Shown here: positions 34,074 to 42,334 of the stretch, piece after piece
How the letters are laid out: the number at the start of each line of letters is the position of its first letter
Position numbering within the stretch: the first letter of the stretch is position 1
Assembly (NCBI RefSeq): GCF_001202035.1
Contig: NZ_LGHT01000025.1
Location: 248,001-312,000 of the forward strand
DNA length: 64,000 bases
Direction: 5' to 3'
Source of the DNA: Pseudorhodobacter wandonensis
Lineage (GTDB): Bacteria; Pseudomonadota; Alphaproteobacteria; Rhodobacterales; Rhodobacteraceae
Position numbers and translations under genes: made by a program
The notes under the pieces: model-generated
Databases searched by the model: none
What the model was told of the DNA's origin: nothing
The model's input: only the letters and a program-made list of their open reading frames with translations

Positions 34074-36944
34074 TCAGATCTTGCCCTTAAGTGCTGCGAG
34101 GGCCGCGAACGGGTTGTCAGGATCGATCTTTTTCTCGGGCCTTGCGGGGCGCGATTCGAACTTTTGCGGGCTGTTTTGCGGCGGCTTGCCGCCTTTTTTG
34201 CCCTTGCCCTTATAGCCGCCTTCGGAGCGCTCGGGGCGCTTGCCCTGCCCTGCCGGGCGGTCACCACGGCCTTCGCCGCGCGGTTTGCCACCTTCACGCT
34301 TTTCAGCATTCGGGGCGGCATCGCCTGCAGGTTTTGCATCGCGGCGTGGTGGGCGACGGTCGGCACGCGGGCGAGGTGCCCATGTAAAGGTGTAGAAGCT
34401 TTCCATCTCGACCGCTGGTTCCGGTGCAGCTGCGGCGTCGGTCGCAGCGGCAACCTCGGCATCAGCCACAGGTGCGGCCTCATCCTCGACGATGATCTTG
34501 CTTGCGGCGGCAGCGGCTGCGGCAGCTTCGGCGATTGCCTCGGCGGTCAGCTCTTTCGGGGCTGCGGGTTTGGCTTTTGGACGTTCGGCCTTTTCGCCTT
34601 TATAGCCCATACCCGCCATCAGATCGGCAAACTGGTCCAGCGTCATACCAGTGATCGAAAGCATGTCAGGTTTTGCTTCAAACCCGCCGCGGCTGTCTTC
34701 GCCGCGCAGCATATCAGCCAGACGTTCCAGCATATCAATGCGGATCGCTCGGCTGCCTGCGGGGCGATAACCTGCCAGCGTGTAATGCTGCTGGGGCACA
34801 TCCGCGATATTCGGAATGGTCACCAAACCGGGAGGCGGGCTTTCAGGAAATTCCTGCAAGCCATTGGCAAGAGACCACAAAACCAACCGCAAACGGGTAG
34901 GCGCAGGTTTCAGCAACAGCTGCTGAAAGATCGTATATTGACCAAAACGGATGCCATGCTTGCGCAGCTGGCCGCGCGCCTCTTGGTCCAGCGCCTTCAC
35001 CTCATCGGCCACGTTTTCACGCGGGATGATGCCAAGCGCCTCGACCATCTGAAACGCGAAACCACGGGCCATGCCAGTCAGGGTCTCATCCCGGCTCATC
35101 GCCAACAGCGGCTCGAACAGGGTCGCAACCTTGCGGTCGATAAAATGCTGCAGGCGGCGCTTTACCTTTTCGGTGATGTCGGGGCCGGCGTCTTCATCGA
35201 CGAATGCCTCAACCGTCGGGCGCAGCGCATCGGCACCGGCCACCAGCTTGCCCACAGCCGAGCTGCCCCACATCAGGCCCCCCTGCTCGGTGAAATCCAG
35301 CTCGGTGTCGGGGGCGTTATAGAACTTGTCCGACCGCAGGTGGAATTCGGGCTTTAGCGCCTGAACGGCTGCCATGCGCAGCGTGCGCGCCTCATCTGGT
35401 GACGCGCTGGCATCTTGCCGGAACCGGAAACCTTCCAGTTTCCCGACAAATTCGCCTTCGACAGTCACTTCGCCTTTATCATTAACCTCGGCCACAAGGC
35501 TCTCCTTTTGCTTCAACCGGCGCATGAGCACAGAAGTGCGCCGGTCAATAAATCGTTGGGTCAGCCGCGCATGAAGCGCATCTGACAAGCGGTCTTCTAC
35601 AGCGCGAGTCTCGTCGCGCCAATGGGATTCGTCTACAACCCAATTCTTGCGTTGGGTGACATATGTCCACGTCCGGATAAAGGCCAAACGTCTGGACAAT
35701 GTGTCAATGTCGCCTTCGGTCCGGTCAATGAACTTTATCTGCCGGGCCAACCAATCGGCGGGAATCGGCCCTTTGCGCAAATAATCAAAGATGGTTTGCA
35801 GCAGGTTTGCGTGTTCCGAGGTCGAAATTCCGCGAAAATCGGGAATGCGGCACACGTCCCACAACAAGCGCACATCCTGCGGGGTTTTGACGCGGTCACT
35901 GATTTCGGGCACCGCCGACAGGGTTTTTAGCGCGGTCACATCATCAGCATCGCGTGCACGCGACAGCCAATCATTGTCAGTGTGGCGTTCCAGCGCGGAA
36001 ATCAGGCGTGGGACAGTGCCAAATTCAAGCTGCTCATTGCGCCATGACAATTTGCGGACGGGCTGAAAGCGGTGCTGTTCAATCGCGTCCACGACATCAT
36101 CATTCAGCGGCCGTGCCTCGCCTGTCACGCCAAAGGTGCCCGGTGCCGTATGGCGGCCGGCACGGCCAGCGATCTGCGCCAGCTCTTGCGGGTAAAGCGC
36201 CCGCATCCGACGGCCATCAAACTTGGCGGTCGAGGAAAAGGCCACATGGTTGATATCAAGGTTCAAACCCATGCCAATGGCATCAGTGGCAACCAGATAA
36301 TCCACATCGCCATTCTGATAGAGCGCCACCTGCGCGTTGCGCGTACGCGGGCTAAGCGCCCCCATAACAACCGCGCAACCACCTTTGGTGCGGCGGATGA
36401 GTTCGGCAATCGCGTAAACGTTTTCGACCGAAAACCCGACGATTGCGCTGCGTTCTGGCATCCGGGCGATCTTTTTCGACCCGGAATAGGCCAGCTCGGA
36501 CATGCGCGGGCGGGCCATGAACTGCACCCCCGGCACAAGTGCCGCAATTGCAGGGCGCATCGTATCGGCGCCCAGAAACAGCGTTTCATGCAGCCCCCGC
36601 GCCCGCAGCAAACGGTCGGTAAAGACATGGCCACGTTCGTCATCTGCGCACAGTTGGATCTCATCAATCGCAATAAAATCGGCGCCGATTTCCAGCGGCA
36701 TCGCCTCTACCGTACAAACCCAATACTGCGTGCGATCAGGGACAATGCGCTCTTCACCCGTGACCAACGCAACAACATTGGGGCCACGCTGCGCCACGAT
36801 CCGGTCATAGACCTCACGCGCAAGCAGGCGCAATGGCAGGCCGATAACCCCCGTCCGGTGGGTCAGCATGCGTTCAATTGCGTAATGGGTTTTGCCGGTA
36901 TTGGTCGGTCCCAGAACCGCCGTTACCCGCGCGGTGCTGCGCAT
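34074..36944 (-). CDS. SUV3-like ATP-dependent RNA helicase
   Basis: 956-residue superfamily 2 helicase close to mitochondrial SUV3. Walker A is GPTNTGKTH (residues 12-20), the DEIQ box IAIDEIQLCAD lies at about 92-102, and motif VI is QIAGRAGRH near residue 265. The middle is a long helical SUV3-type region and residues 820-956 form a disordered tail, first Ala/Glu-rich and then Arg/Lys/Gly/Pro-rich, likely to bind RNA. SUV3 is the helicase of the mitochondrial degradasome, so a role in RNA turnover is likely but inferred. It is followed by the S4 gene, 3 bp downstream. Confidence 0.9.
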   Translation of the reverse strand: MRSTARVTAVLGPTNTGKTHYAIERMLTHRTGVIGLPLRLLAREVYDRIVAQRGPNVVALVTGEERIVPDRTQYWVCTVEAMPLEIGADFIAIDEIQLCADDERGHVFTDRLLRARGLHETLFLGADTMRPAIAALVPGVQFMARPRMSELAYSGSKKIARMPERSAIVGFSVENVYAIAELIRRTKGGCAVVMGALSPRTRNAQVALYQNGDVDYLVATDAIGMGLNLDINHVAFSSTAKFDGRRMRALYPQELAQIAGRAGRHTAPGTFGVTGEARPLNDDVVDAIEQHRFQPVRKLSWRNEQLEFGTVPRLISALERHTDNDWLSRARDADDVTALKTLSAVPEISDRVKTPQDVRLLWDVCRIPDFRGISTSEHANLLQTIFDYLRKGPIPADWLARQIKFIDRTEGDIDTLSRRLAFIRTWTYVTQRKNWVVDESHWRDETRAVEDRLSDALHARLTQRFIDRRTSVLMRRLKQKESLVAEVNDKGEVTVEGEFVGKLEGFRFRQDASASPDEARTLRMAAVQALKPEFHLRSDKFYNAPDTELDFTEQGGLMWGSSAVGKLVAGADALRPTVEAFVDEDAGPDITEKVKRRLQHFIDRKVATLFEPLLAMSRDETLTGMARGFAFQMVEALGIIPRENVADEVKALDQEARGQLRKHGIRFGQYTIFQQLLLKPAPTRLRLVLWSLANGLQEFPESPPPGLVTIPNIADVPQQHYTLAGYRPAGSRAIRIDMLERLADMLRGEDSRGGFEAKPDMLSITGMTLDQFADLMAGMGYKGEKAERPKAKPAAPKELTAEAIAEAAAAAAAASKIIVEDEAAPVADAEVAAATDAAAAPEPAVEMESFYTFTWAPRPRADRRPPRRDAKPAGDAAPNAEKREGGKPRGEGRGDRPAGQGKRPERSEGGYKGKGKKGGKPPQNSPQKFESRPARPEKKIDPDNPFAALAALKGKI

Positions 36945-36959
36945 AGGGCTTTGCCTTAG

Positions 36960-37520
36960 TTACATTTCTTGCCCGGCGGCTTTGGTTTCCAACCGGTCGA
37001 TAGCGTCTTTTACCCCGTCAAGATTGGGATGTATAGCAAGCGCGGCGCGATAGAGCACCAAGGCGCGTTCCGGCCTGTCCGTATCCTCTAGAATCCGTGC
37101 AAACCCGACCATTGCGCCGAAATGCCGCGGATTCAACGCAAGCACATGCTGGATATCAGCAACCGAGGGGCCATATAGCCCAGCTTGAAAATAGGCCGTG
37201 GCCCGCGCATTCCAACCTTCGGCAAAGTCAGGCGCGTGGTCGATCAACGCGGTCAGATGTTCAATCGCAGCAGCGGTATCACCCTCGTCCAGCGCATCAC
37301 GGCCACGTTGCAACAGCAAGTCCATTGAGGCCGAGCCGGATTTTGACCACTCGCGCCAGATTTGCCGCTCAATCCGGTTAGACTCAAGCGGCGTCGCGGT
37401 TTGTAGCTGCGAAAACAGATCATCAAGCCCTGCCGATACTGCCGGTAGGGCGCTAAGCCCCAGCAAAATCGGAAAAAGTGCCGCAACGATACGATTGTTT
37501 AATGATGCGCGTGGTTTCAT
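36960..37520 (-). CDS. tetratricopeptide-repeat exported protein
   Basis: 186 residues with a signal peptide (MKPRASLNNRIVAALFPILL, then GLSALPAVSA) and at least two TPR units in residues about 75-175 (AIEHLTALIDHAPDFAEGWN, ALVLYRAALAIHPNLDGV). It is a protein-interaction scaffold in the periplasm with unknown partner. ATG 37520 is favoured for the standard signal peptide; ATG 37556 is also possible and neither has a strong ribosome-binding site. It is 15 bp upstream of the helicase start on the same strand, so the two are probably co-transcribed. It is divergent from the SCP2 gene. Confidence 0.8.
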   Translation of the reverse strand: MKPRASLNNRIVAALFPILLGLSALPAVSAGLDDLFSQLQTATPLESNRIERQIWREWSKSGSASMDLLLQRGRDALDEGDTAAAIEHLTALIDHAPDFAEGWNARATAYFQAGLYGPSVADIQHVLALNPRHFGAMVGFARILEDTDRPERALVLYRAALAIHPNLDGVKDAIDRLETKAAGQEM

Positions 37521-37598
37521 AAGTGAAACTGTAGCGTGTGTTGCGGGAATTGCCATATCCCAAAGCTCACTTTCAGATGATGATAGAGGGGATATACG

Positions 37599-37883
37599 AT
37601 GAGTTCTTTAATTGACACCGCCGTAGCGAAACTGGCCGAAAAGGTGCAAAGCTTTGACGGGGTGGCGAAATTTGTGCTGAAAGGCGAAGGCGCCATCATG
37701 ATCGATGAAAACGGCGTGCGGGCCGGTGATGATGAAGCAGACGTGACGTTGACCGCCGACACCGAGGTTTTCCAGGCGATTCTGGAAGGTGAAATGAACC
37801 CGACTTCCGCGTTCATGACGGGCAAGTTGTCGGTTGACGGCTCGATGGGGATGGCGATGAAACTTGCCTCGGCGCTGGGTTAG
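37599..37883 (+). CDS. SCP2 sterol-carrier-like lipid-binding protein
   Basis: 94-residue single SCP2 domain: FDGVAKFVLKGEGAIMID, DVTLTADTEVFQAILEG and the C-terminal MTGKLSVDGSMGMAMKL, which closes the lipid pocket. Stand-alone bacterial SCP2 proteins probably bind fatty acyl or other lipids. It is followed after 3 bp by a lysophospholipase-like gene on the same strand, which fits a shared lipid-handling role (inference). Confidence 0.9.
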   Translation: MSSLIDTAVAKLAEKVQSFDGVAKFVLKGEGAIMIDENGVRAGDDEADVTLTADTEVFQAILEGEMNPTSAFMTGKLSVDGSMGMAMKLASALG

Positions 37884-37886
37884 TCC

Positions 37887-38816
37887 GTGGACGCCCCGCT
37901 CTATAATGACTTGGCGCAAGGCCCCGCAGGGGGCCGCGCCTATTGGCTCACCGCCAAAGATGGCACACGCCTGCGTATGGCGGCATGGCCTGGCGGTGAC
38001 AAAGGAACAGTTTTGCTGTTTCCGGGGCGGACAGAATACATTGAAAAATACGGGCGCGTCGCTGCAGAGTTTGCAGCGCGTGGCTATGGTTGCGTGGCCA
38101 TCGACTGGCGTGGACAAGGGTTATCGGACCGGCCAAAACCAGACCCGATGGTTGGCCATATTGAAAAATTCTCCAATTATCAATTAGACTTACAAGCCGT
38201 TCTTGCCAAACTGGATGAGCTTTCCCTGACAGGTCCGCTCTACCTAGTGGCACATTCGATGGGCGGCTGCATCGGCCTACGGGCTTTGCTGAACGGGCTG
38301 AATGTCAAGGCGGCGGCCTTCACCGCACCAATGTGGGGCATTCGGATGGCGCCCGGCTTGGCCCCTGTCGCGCGGATGGTGGCCCGTACCGCGCGCGCTT
38401 TAGGCCAGGGACATCGCTATGCGCCCGGGACCAACGGCGATACTTACGTCAACACATTTCCCTATTTCGGCAATGTCCTGACACGAGACGCCGAAACCTA
38501 TGCCTGGATGCAAAACCAACTGAAACAACAACCCTCACTGGCCTTGGGCGGCCCCGGCCTTCATTGGCTGGATGAGGCGATGCACGAATGCCGCAATCTG
38601 GCAAACCTGCCCTCACCCGATCTTGCTTGCCTGTGTTTTTTGGGGGCCGAGGAAAAAGTCGTCGATCCCTTGCCCATTCATGACCGAATGGCGCGCTGGC
38701 CCAAAGGAAATCTGGTCCTTGTTCCAAACGCCGAGCATGAAATCATGATGGAAATACCCTCAACCCGACAACAGTTCTTTGAAATGACGACGGAACTCTT
38801 CCAGAAAAACACCTAA
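37887..38816 (+). CDS. alpha/beta hydrolase (monoacylglycerol lipase / lysophospholipase PldB-like)
   Basis: 309 residues of the hydrolase-4 type. The oxyanion region is LFPGRTEYIEKYG, DWRGQGLSDRP follows, the nucleophile elbow is AHSMGGCIG and the catalytic His lies in PNAEHEIMME. There is no signal peptide, so it is cytoplasmic. The start is GTG 37887, 3 bp after the SCP2 stop codon. By family it hydrolyses mono-acyl lipids, and pairing with an SCP2 lipid binder supports this. Repeat element C begins 4 bp past the stop codon. Confidence 0.87.
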   Translation: MDAPLYNDLAQGPAGGRAYWLTAKDGTRLRMAAWPGGDKGTVLLFPGRTEYIEKYGRVAAEFAARGYGCVAIDWRGQGLSDRPKPDPMVGHIEKFSNYQLDLQAVLAKLDELSLTGPLYLVAHSMGGCIGLRALLNGLNVKAAAFTAPMWGIRMAPGLAPVARMVARTARALGQGHRYAPGTNGDTYVNTFPYFGNVLTRDAETYAWMQNQLKQQPSLALGGPGLHWLDEAMHECRNLANLPSPDLACLCFLGAEEKVVDPLPIHDRMARWPKGNLVLVPNAEHEIMMEIPSTRQQFFEMTTELFQKNT

Positions 38817-38819
38817 TTG

Positions 38820-38888
38820 CTTTCTGTTCGGCCCAAATATCCTCAGGGGGGAATTCGCCGCAAGGCGAAGGGGGGCGCGAGCGCCCCC
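38820..38888. repeat. double-hairpin intergenic element, copy C
   Basis: Same orientation as copy B: CTTTCTGTTCGGCCC, AAATATCCTCAGGGGGG, hairpin TTCGCC-GCAA-GGCGAA (38854-38869), hairpin GGGGGCGC-GA-GCGCCCCC (38871-38888). The first hairpin differs from copy B in the stem on both sides, a compensatory change that preserves pairing. It sits between convergent genes. Confidence 0.87.
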
Positions 38889-38906
38889 GCGATTGGCCTG
38901 TAAACG

Positions 38907-39815
38907 CTATAGTTCCTTGGGCAAAAGCACATATTCCGCTTTGGCGCGCCCCGCAAAATAGTCCAGAATGTTCTGGGCTGCCATCATTCCCATGCGCCGA
39001 AACGCCCCTGCCGACAACGTGGCCGCATGCGGCGTCAAGATCACATTCGGCGTGCGTCGCAAAGGGTCATCCATTGGCAACGGCTCGGTCACTGTGACAT
39101 CCAGACCCGCCCCGCCCAAATGGCCAGCGTTCAGCGCGTCGATCAACGCAGCCTCATCCACCAGCCCGCCGCGGGCGCAATTGACCAACAAAGCCCCCAC
39201 AGGCATCTGCGCAAAAGCCTCGGCTGCAAACAAGTTTTGGGTTTGTGCTGTCAACGGGCAATGCAGGCTGACCACGTCGGCAAAGGGCAGCGCCTTGCCT
39301 AAATCAGGCGCAACCGGATAGCCCAAATGCCGCGCTTCCTTTAAATCGCGCGAATGGATTGTCACATTCATCCCCAATGCCTTGGCCAGTGCCGCGACAC
39401 GCTTGCCTGTCGCACCAAAGCCGACAATCAACAGCCGACGCCCCTCTAAGCCCAACACTTGCGATGCAGCTTGGCCTGGCGCAACAGATCGTTGGCCATC
39501 AAGATTGCGCGCCAGGGCCAACATCAGCAGAATTGTCTGCTCTGCTACCGCAGCTGCATTCGCACCCGGGGTGTTCATCACCGTCACACCTGCCAACGCC
39601 GCAGCAGACATGGCGATGTTGTCGACACCAACCCCGTGTTTGGAAATCATCTGGTATTGCGCAACGTCTTGTGCCGAAACTCCACAGGTCCGAACCAGCA
39701 GTGCATCGGCTGGTTGCATGGGCATATCGGGGCCGATGACCGTAAAGCCTTCGTCACGCAACAATGCCAGCGCATCAGGATGGACAGGTTCGGTGACAAA
39801 AACGGTTCGCTCCAT
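38907..39815 (-). CDS. D-2-hydroxyacid dehydrogenase (SerA-like)
   Basis: 302-residue NAD(P)-dependent 2-hydroxyacid dehydrogenase. The Rossmann loop is LIVGFGATGKRVAALAKALG, the catalytic Arg lies in NCARGGLVDE, the Glu in VTVTEPLP and the His in ILTPHAAT. No ACT domain is fused, so it is not a standard SerA. Its ATG overlaps the Anbu stop codon by one base (TGATG), so it is translated as the last gene of the Anbu operon. The substrate is unknown. The coupling suggests that it may act in the same pathway, which is inference. Confidence 0.88.
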   Translation of the reverse strand: MERTVFVTEPVHPDALALLRDEGFTVIGPDMPMQPADALLVRTCGVSAQDVAQYQMISKHGVGVDNIAMSAAALAGVTVMNTPGANAAAVAEQTILLMLALARNLDGQRSVAPGQAASQVLGLEGRRLLIVGFGATGKRVAALAKALGMNVTIHSRDLKEARHLGYPVAPDLGKALPFADVVSLHCPLTAQTQNLFAAEAFAQMPVGALLVNCARGGLVDEAALIDALNAGHLGGAGLDVTVTEPLPMDDPLRRTPNVILTPHAATLSAGAFRRMGMMAAQNILDYFAGRAKAEYVLLPKEL

Positions 39816-40537
39816 CAGAGTTCAATCTGCGAAAAGCCGTCGCGCAAAGCGCCTGACCATGCTTCAGACATTGCACGAAACGATTCGTCGCCGGCTTCAA
39901 TCCGACGGCGTTGGCTTACGCGGCAGTCATCCCGTTCAATAATTGCCAAATCCAGCGGCATGCCCACAGACAGGTTCGAACGCAGGGTCGAATCCATCGA
40001 CAGCAACACAGCCTTTTGCGCGTCTTTCAGGCTGGTATGGGTTGTAACCACACGGTCGAGAATCGGCTTACCGTATTTATGCTCACCAATCTGCAGGAAC
40101 GGGGTGTCTTCGGTTGCTTCGATATAATTGCCTTCAGGATAGACCAGAAACATGCGCATCGCCCCCCCCCTTCGCTGCCCGGCCACGATCATCGACGCCG
40201 AGGCCGCCTGCAGCATCGACAGCTTTTGTCCGATATCCACGCGCACTTCGGCCAGCTTGGCGCCAACGATATCGACCACCTTTAGCATGGTTTCGGCCTT
40301 CATGATCGACGTTTCCGGTGTTGAATCCGGATCATCTGCAATTTCACGCAGGCGGGCCATCGTGGTTTGCGTGACCGACAGGCTGCCCGCGGTCAGGATG
40401 GTAATCACACGGTCGCCCGGTTCCTCGAACACGAACATCTTGCGATAGGTGGCAATGTTATCCAGCCCCGCATTGGTGCGCGTATCTGACAGCAGCACGA
40501 TACCTGCATCCAGCAAAAGGCCAACACAATATGTCAT
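39815..40537 (-). CDS. Anbu proteasome-like peptidase (ancestral beta subunit)
   Basis: 240-residue Ntn-hydrolase of the 20S/HslV superfamily. It begins MTYCVGLLLDAGIVLLSDTRTNAG, so removal of Met leaves Thr as N-terminal nucleophile. Conserved Asp/Ser in SDTRTNAG and the GSLSVTQ region are as in Anbu. Anbu forms open ring- or spiral-like assemblies with poorly known natural substrates. ATG 40537 is fixed by the required N-terminal Thr, which excludes an in-frame start 15 bp upstream. A tract of nine G on the coding strand (40162-40170) lies mid-gene, in frame. Confidence 0.93.
   Translation of the reverse strand: MTYCVGLLLDAGIVLLSDTRTNAGLDNIATYRKMFVFEEPGDRVITILTAGSLSVTQTTMARLREIADDPDSTPETSIMKAETMLKVVDIVGAKLAEVRVDIGQKLSMLQAASASMIVAGQRRGGAMRMFLVYPEGNYIEATEDTPFLQIGEHKYGKPILDRVVTTHTSLKDAQKAVLLSMDSTLRSNLSVGMPLDLAIIERDDCRVSQRRRIEAGDESFRAMSEAWSGALRDGFSQIEL
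40162..40170. repeat. C9/G9 homopolymer within the Anbu gene
   Basis: Nine consecutive C on the plus strand (nine G on the coding strand), encoding the Gly-Gly region of QRRGGAMRMF. In frame at this length. A one-base slip would truncate or alter the second half of the peptidase. Confidence 0.9.
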
Positions 40538-40570
40538 AGATGCTCCACCCAAAGACGCTAAACGTAACTG

Positions 40571-41380
40571 CTACTGCTCGCTTTGCTGAACTTCAAGCTT
40601 TACGTCAAGCGACTCGGCGCCTTGGCCGCGCGCGGTGCCTTTTATCGGGGCCGCGTCCATCGCATCAAGGCCCGATCCGAGCCGGATATAGCGTTCATCC
40701 GGCGAGCAACGATTCGCAGGGTCAAACCCGACCCAGCCCAACCCTTCCAGCCACAGCTCGGCCCAGGCATGCGCCGCTTCATGTGCTGCTCCGTCTTGGG
40801 TCGAATGCAAATAGCCCGAGACATAACGCGCAGGAATGTTATTGCGCCGCGCAAGAACCAAAAGCGCGTGTGTCTGGTCTTGGCAAACGCCTTTGCCTTG
40901 TGCCAAAGCCTCAGCCGCCGTTGTCATAGCGTGGGTAGTGCCTGTGCGATAGGTAATAGTATCTGAAACCAGCGCTGAAAGGCCATGGGCCAACGCCAAT
41001 CCATTGTCATCGGCGTCAACGGAATCGGCCAGTTCTGCCAAGGCCATGTCGGCCGTAGTGGCTGCGGTAGCGCCCAGATAACATTGCGGCGGCACTTTTT
41101 CCTTATGACCGCGCAGCACACCGACCAAATCTGTGGTTTCAACTTTGCCGCGCACGGTTACAGTGATCTCAGACACGGGGCCTTGAACAGTCCACGCCTG
41201 AATATGATCGCCTGCGCCATCGACAAAGCTGCCACCGCGGATGCCGTCACTGACGATAACCTCCCAATTCAGGACTCGTTGGCCATCGAATTTTGAAGGC
41301 GTCAAACGGTGGCTTTGTACCACGCCCCGCACGGGCTGGCTATAGCGGTACAGCGTTACATGATCGACAGTCAGCAGCAT
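40571..41380 (-). CDS. bacterial transglutaminase-like cysteine protease
   Basis: 269 residues. An N-terminal transglutaminase-N beta domain (VTLYRYSQPVRGVVQSHRL) is followed by the transglutaminase core with catalytic Cys in GKGVCQDQTHALLVLAR, His in AAHEAAHAWAELWLEG and Asp in VGFDPANR. No signal peptide, so cytoplasmic. The ATG overlaps the alpha-E gene stop codon by one base (TAATG). This is the usual partner of Anbu, proposed to act in synthesis or processing of a peptide or peptide tag. Confidence 0.92.
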   Translation of the reverse strand: MLLTVDHVTLYRYSQPVRGVVQSHRLTPSKFDGQRVLNWEVIVSDGIRGGSFVDGAGDHIQAWTVQGPVSEITVTVRGKVETTDLVGVLRGHKEKVPPQCYLGATAATTADMALAELADSVDADDNGLALAHGLSALVSDTITYRTGTTHAMTTAAEALAQGKGVCQDQTHALLVLARRNNIPARYVSGYLHSTQDGAAHEAAHAWAELWLEGLGWVGFDPANRCSPDERYIRLGSGLDAMDAAPIKGTARGQGAESLDVKLEVQQSEQ

Positions 41381-42330
41381 TACCGAATATCCCCGTTCAG
41401 ATAGCTTTCATGAATTTCAAACGCCAGTTTGCCGGTTTGCTGGATAAACCGCGAGAGAAACTCGTGCAGGCCCTCGTCAAAAATGTCACCAACCTCAGCC
41501 TCGGCCAATTCGGCCAGCAATGACCGCGCTTGCGAGCGGGCCGTGCTTTTGCGCCGATACCCACGATCAAGCCGTTCCAGATGCGTGACCATGCCATCAA
41601 CACAGGTCAGCAAAGAGCGCGGGCATTGCGGATTGAGGATCAGAAAATGCCCGATCTTACGCGCCGTTACATCGCCACCATAGGCCCAATGAAAGGCGCG
41701 GTGAGACGACATGGCGCGCAAAAGCGTGGTCCATTGATAGTTATCCAAACCCGAACCAACAAAATCGACACGCGGCAGCAAGACGTAATACTTCACATCC
41801 AACAGGCGGGCCGTACTGTCTGCACGCTCCAGATAATAGCCGAGGTTCATGAAATCATACCCATCGCCGCGCAGTTGTGTCGCCTCGATGGCGCCGCGCA
41901 TCATCGCGGTTTGGCGCATGGTCCACTCGGTCAGGCGGCTCAGATCCAGCTCGGATCGTGGCTGTCGTTCCATCTGCCGCAGATCTTGAAACGCGGCATT
42001 TATGGCATCCCACACCTGGCTGGTCAGCGCTGTGCGCACGATGCGGGCATTTTCACGCGCTGCCGTGATGCAAGAAACCACCGACGAAGGGTTGTCGCGG
42101 TCAAAGAACAAGTGGCTTTCAATGTTGCGCTGCACCGGATCGCCGTATTTCTCCTTGAACGCGGCGGCCGTGCCAATGGCGTGCAGCAGGCTGTCCCATT
42201 CGCTGCGGTGACCATGCGCCGAAGGGATCAGCGAGTTGCGCGCCCCCACCTCCATCAAACGGGCGGCGGTTTCCGCGCGTTCCATATAGCGCGCGATCCA
42301 GAACAGATTGTCGGCGGTTCTACTTAGCAT
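41380..42330 (-). CDS. alpha-E domain protein
   Basis: 316 residues, nearly all alpha-helical, starting MLSRTADNLFWIARYMERAE, the signature of the alpha-E family. The family always travels with the circularly permuted ATP-grasp enzyme and is thought to assist it, possibly binding the product or tRNA-like or peptide substrate. The biochemical role is not known. It starts 4 bp after the ATP-grasp stop codon. Confidence 0.92.
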   Translation of the reverse strand: MLSRTADNLFWIARYMERAETAARLMEVGARNSLIPSAHGHRSEWDSLLHAIGTAAAFKEKYGDPVQRNIESHLFFDRDNPSSVVSCITAARENARIVRTALTSQVWDAINAAFQDLRQMERQPRSELDLSRLTEWTMRQTAMMRGAIEATQLRGDGYDFMNLGYYLERADSTARLLDVKYYVLLPRVDFVGSGLDNYQWTTLLRAMSSHRAFHWAYGGDVTARKIGHFLILNPQCPRSLLTCVDGMVTHLERLDRGYRRKSTARSQARSLLAELAEAEVGDIFDEGLHEFLSRFIQQTGKLAFEIHESYLNGDIR

Positions 42331-42334
42331 ATCA

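Noticed and set aside
34164-35357. 397-codon plus-strand open frame opposite the helicase gene
   Set aside because: No recognisable domain. Cys/Arg/His-rich shadow of the helicase coding strand.
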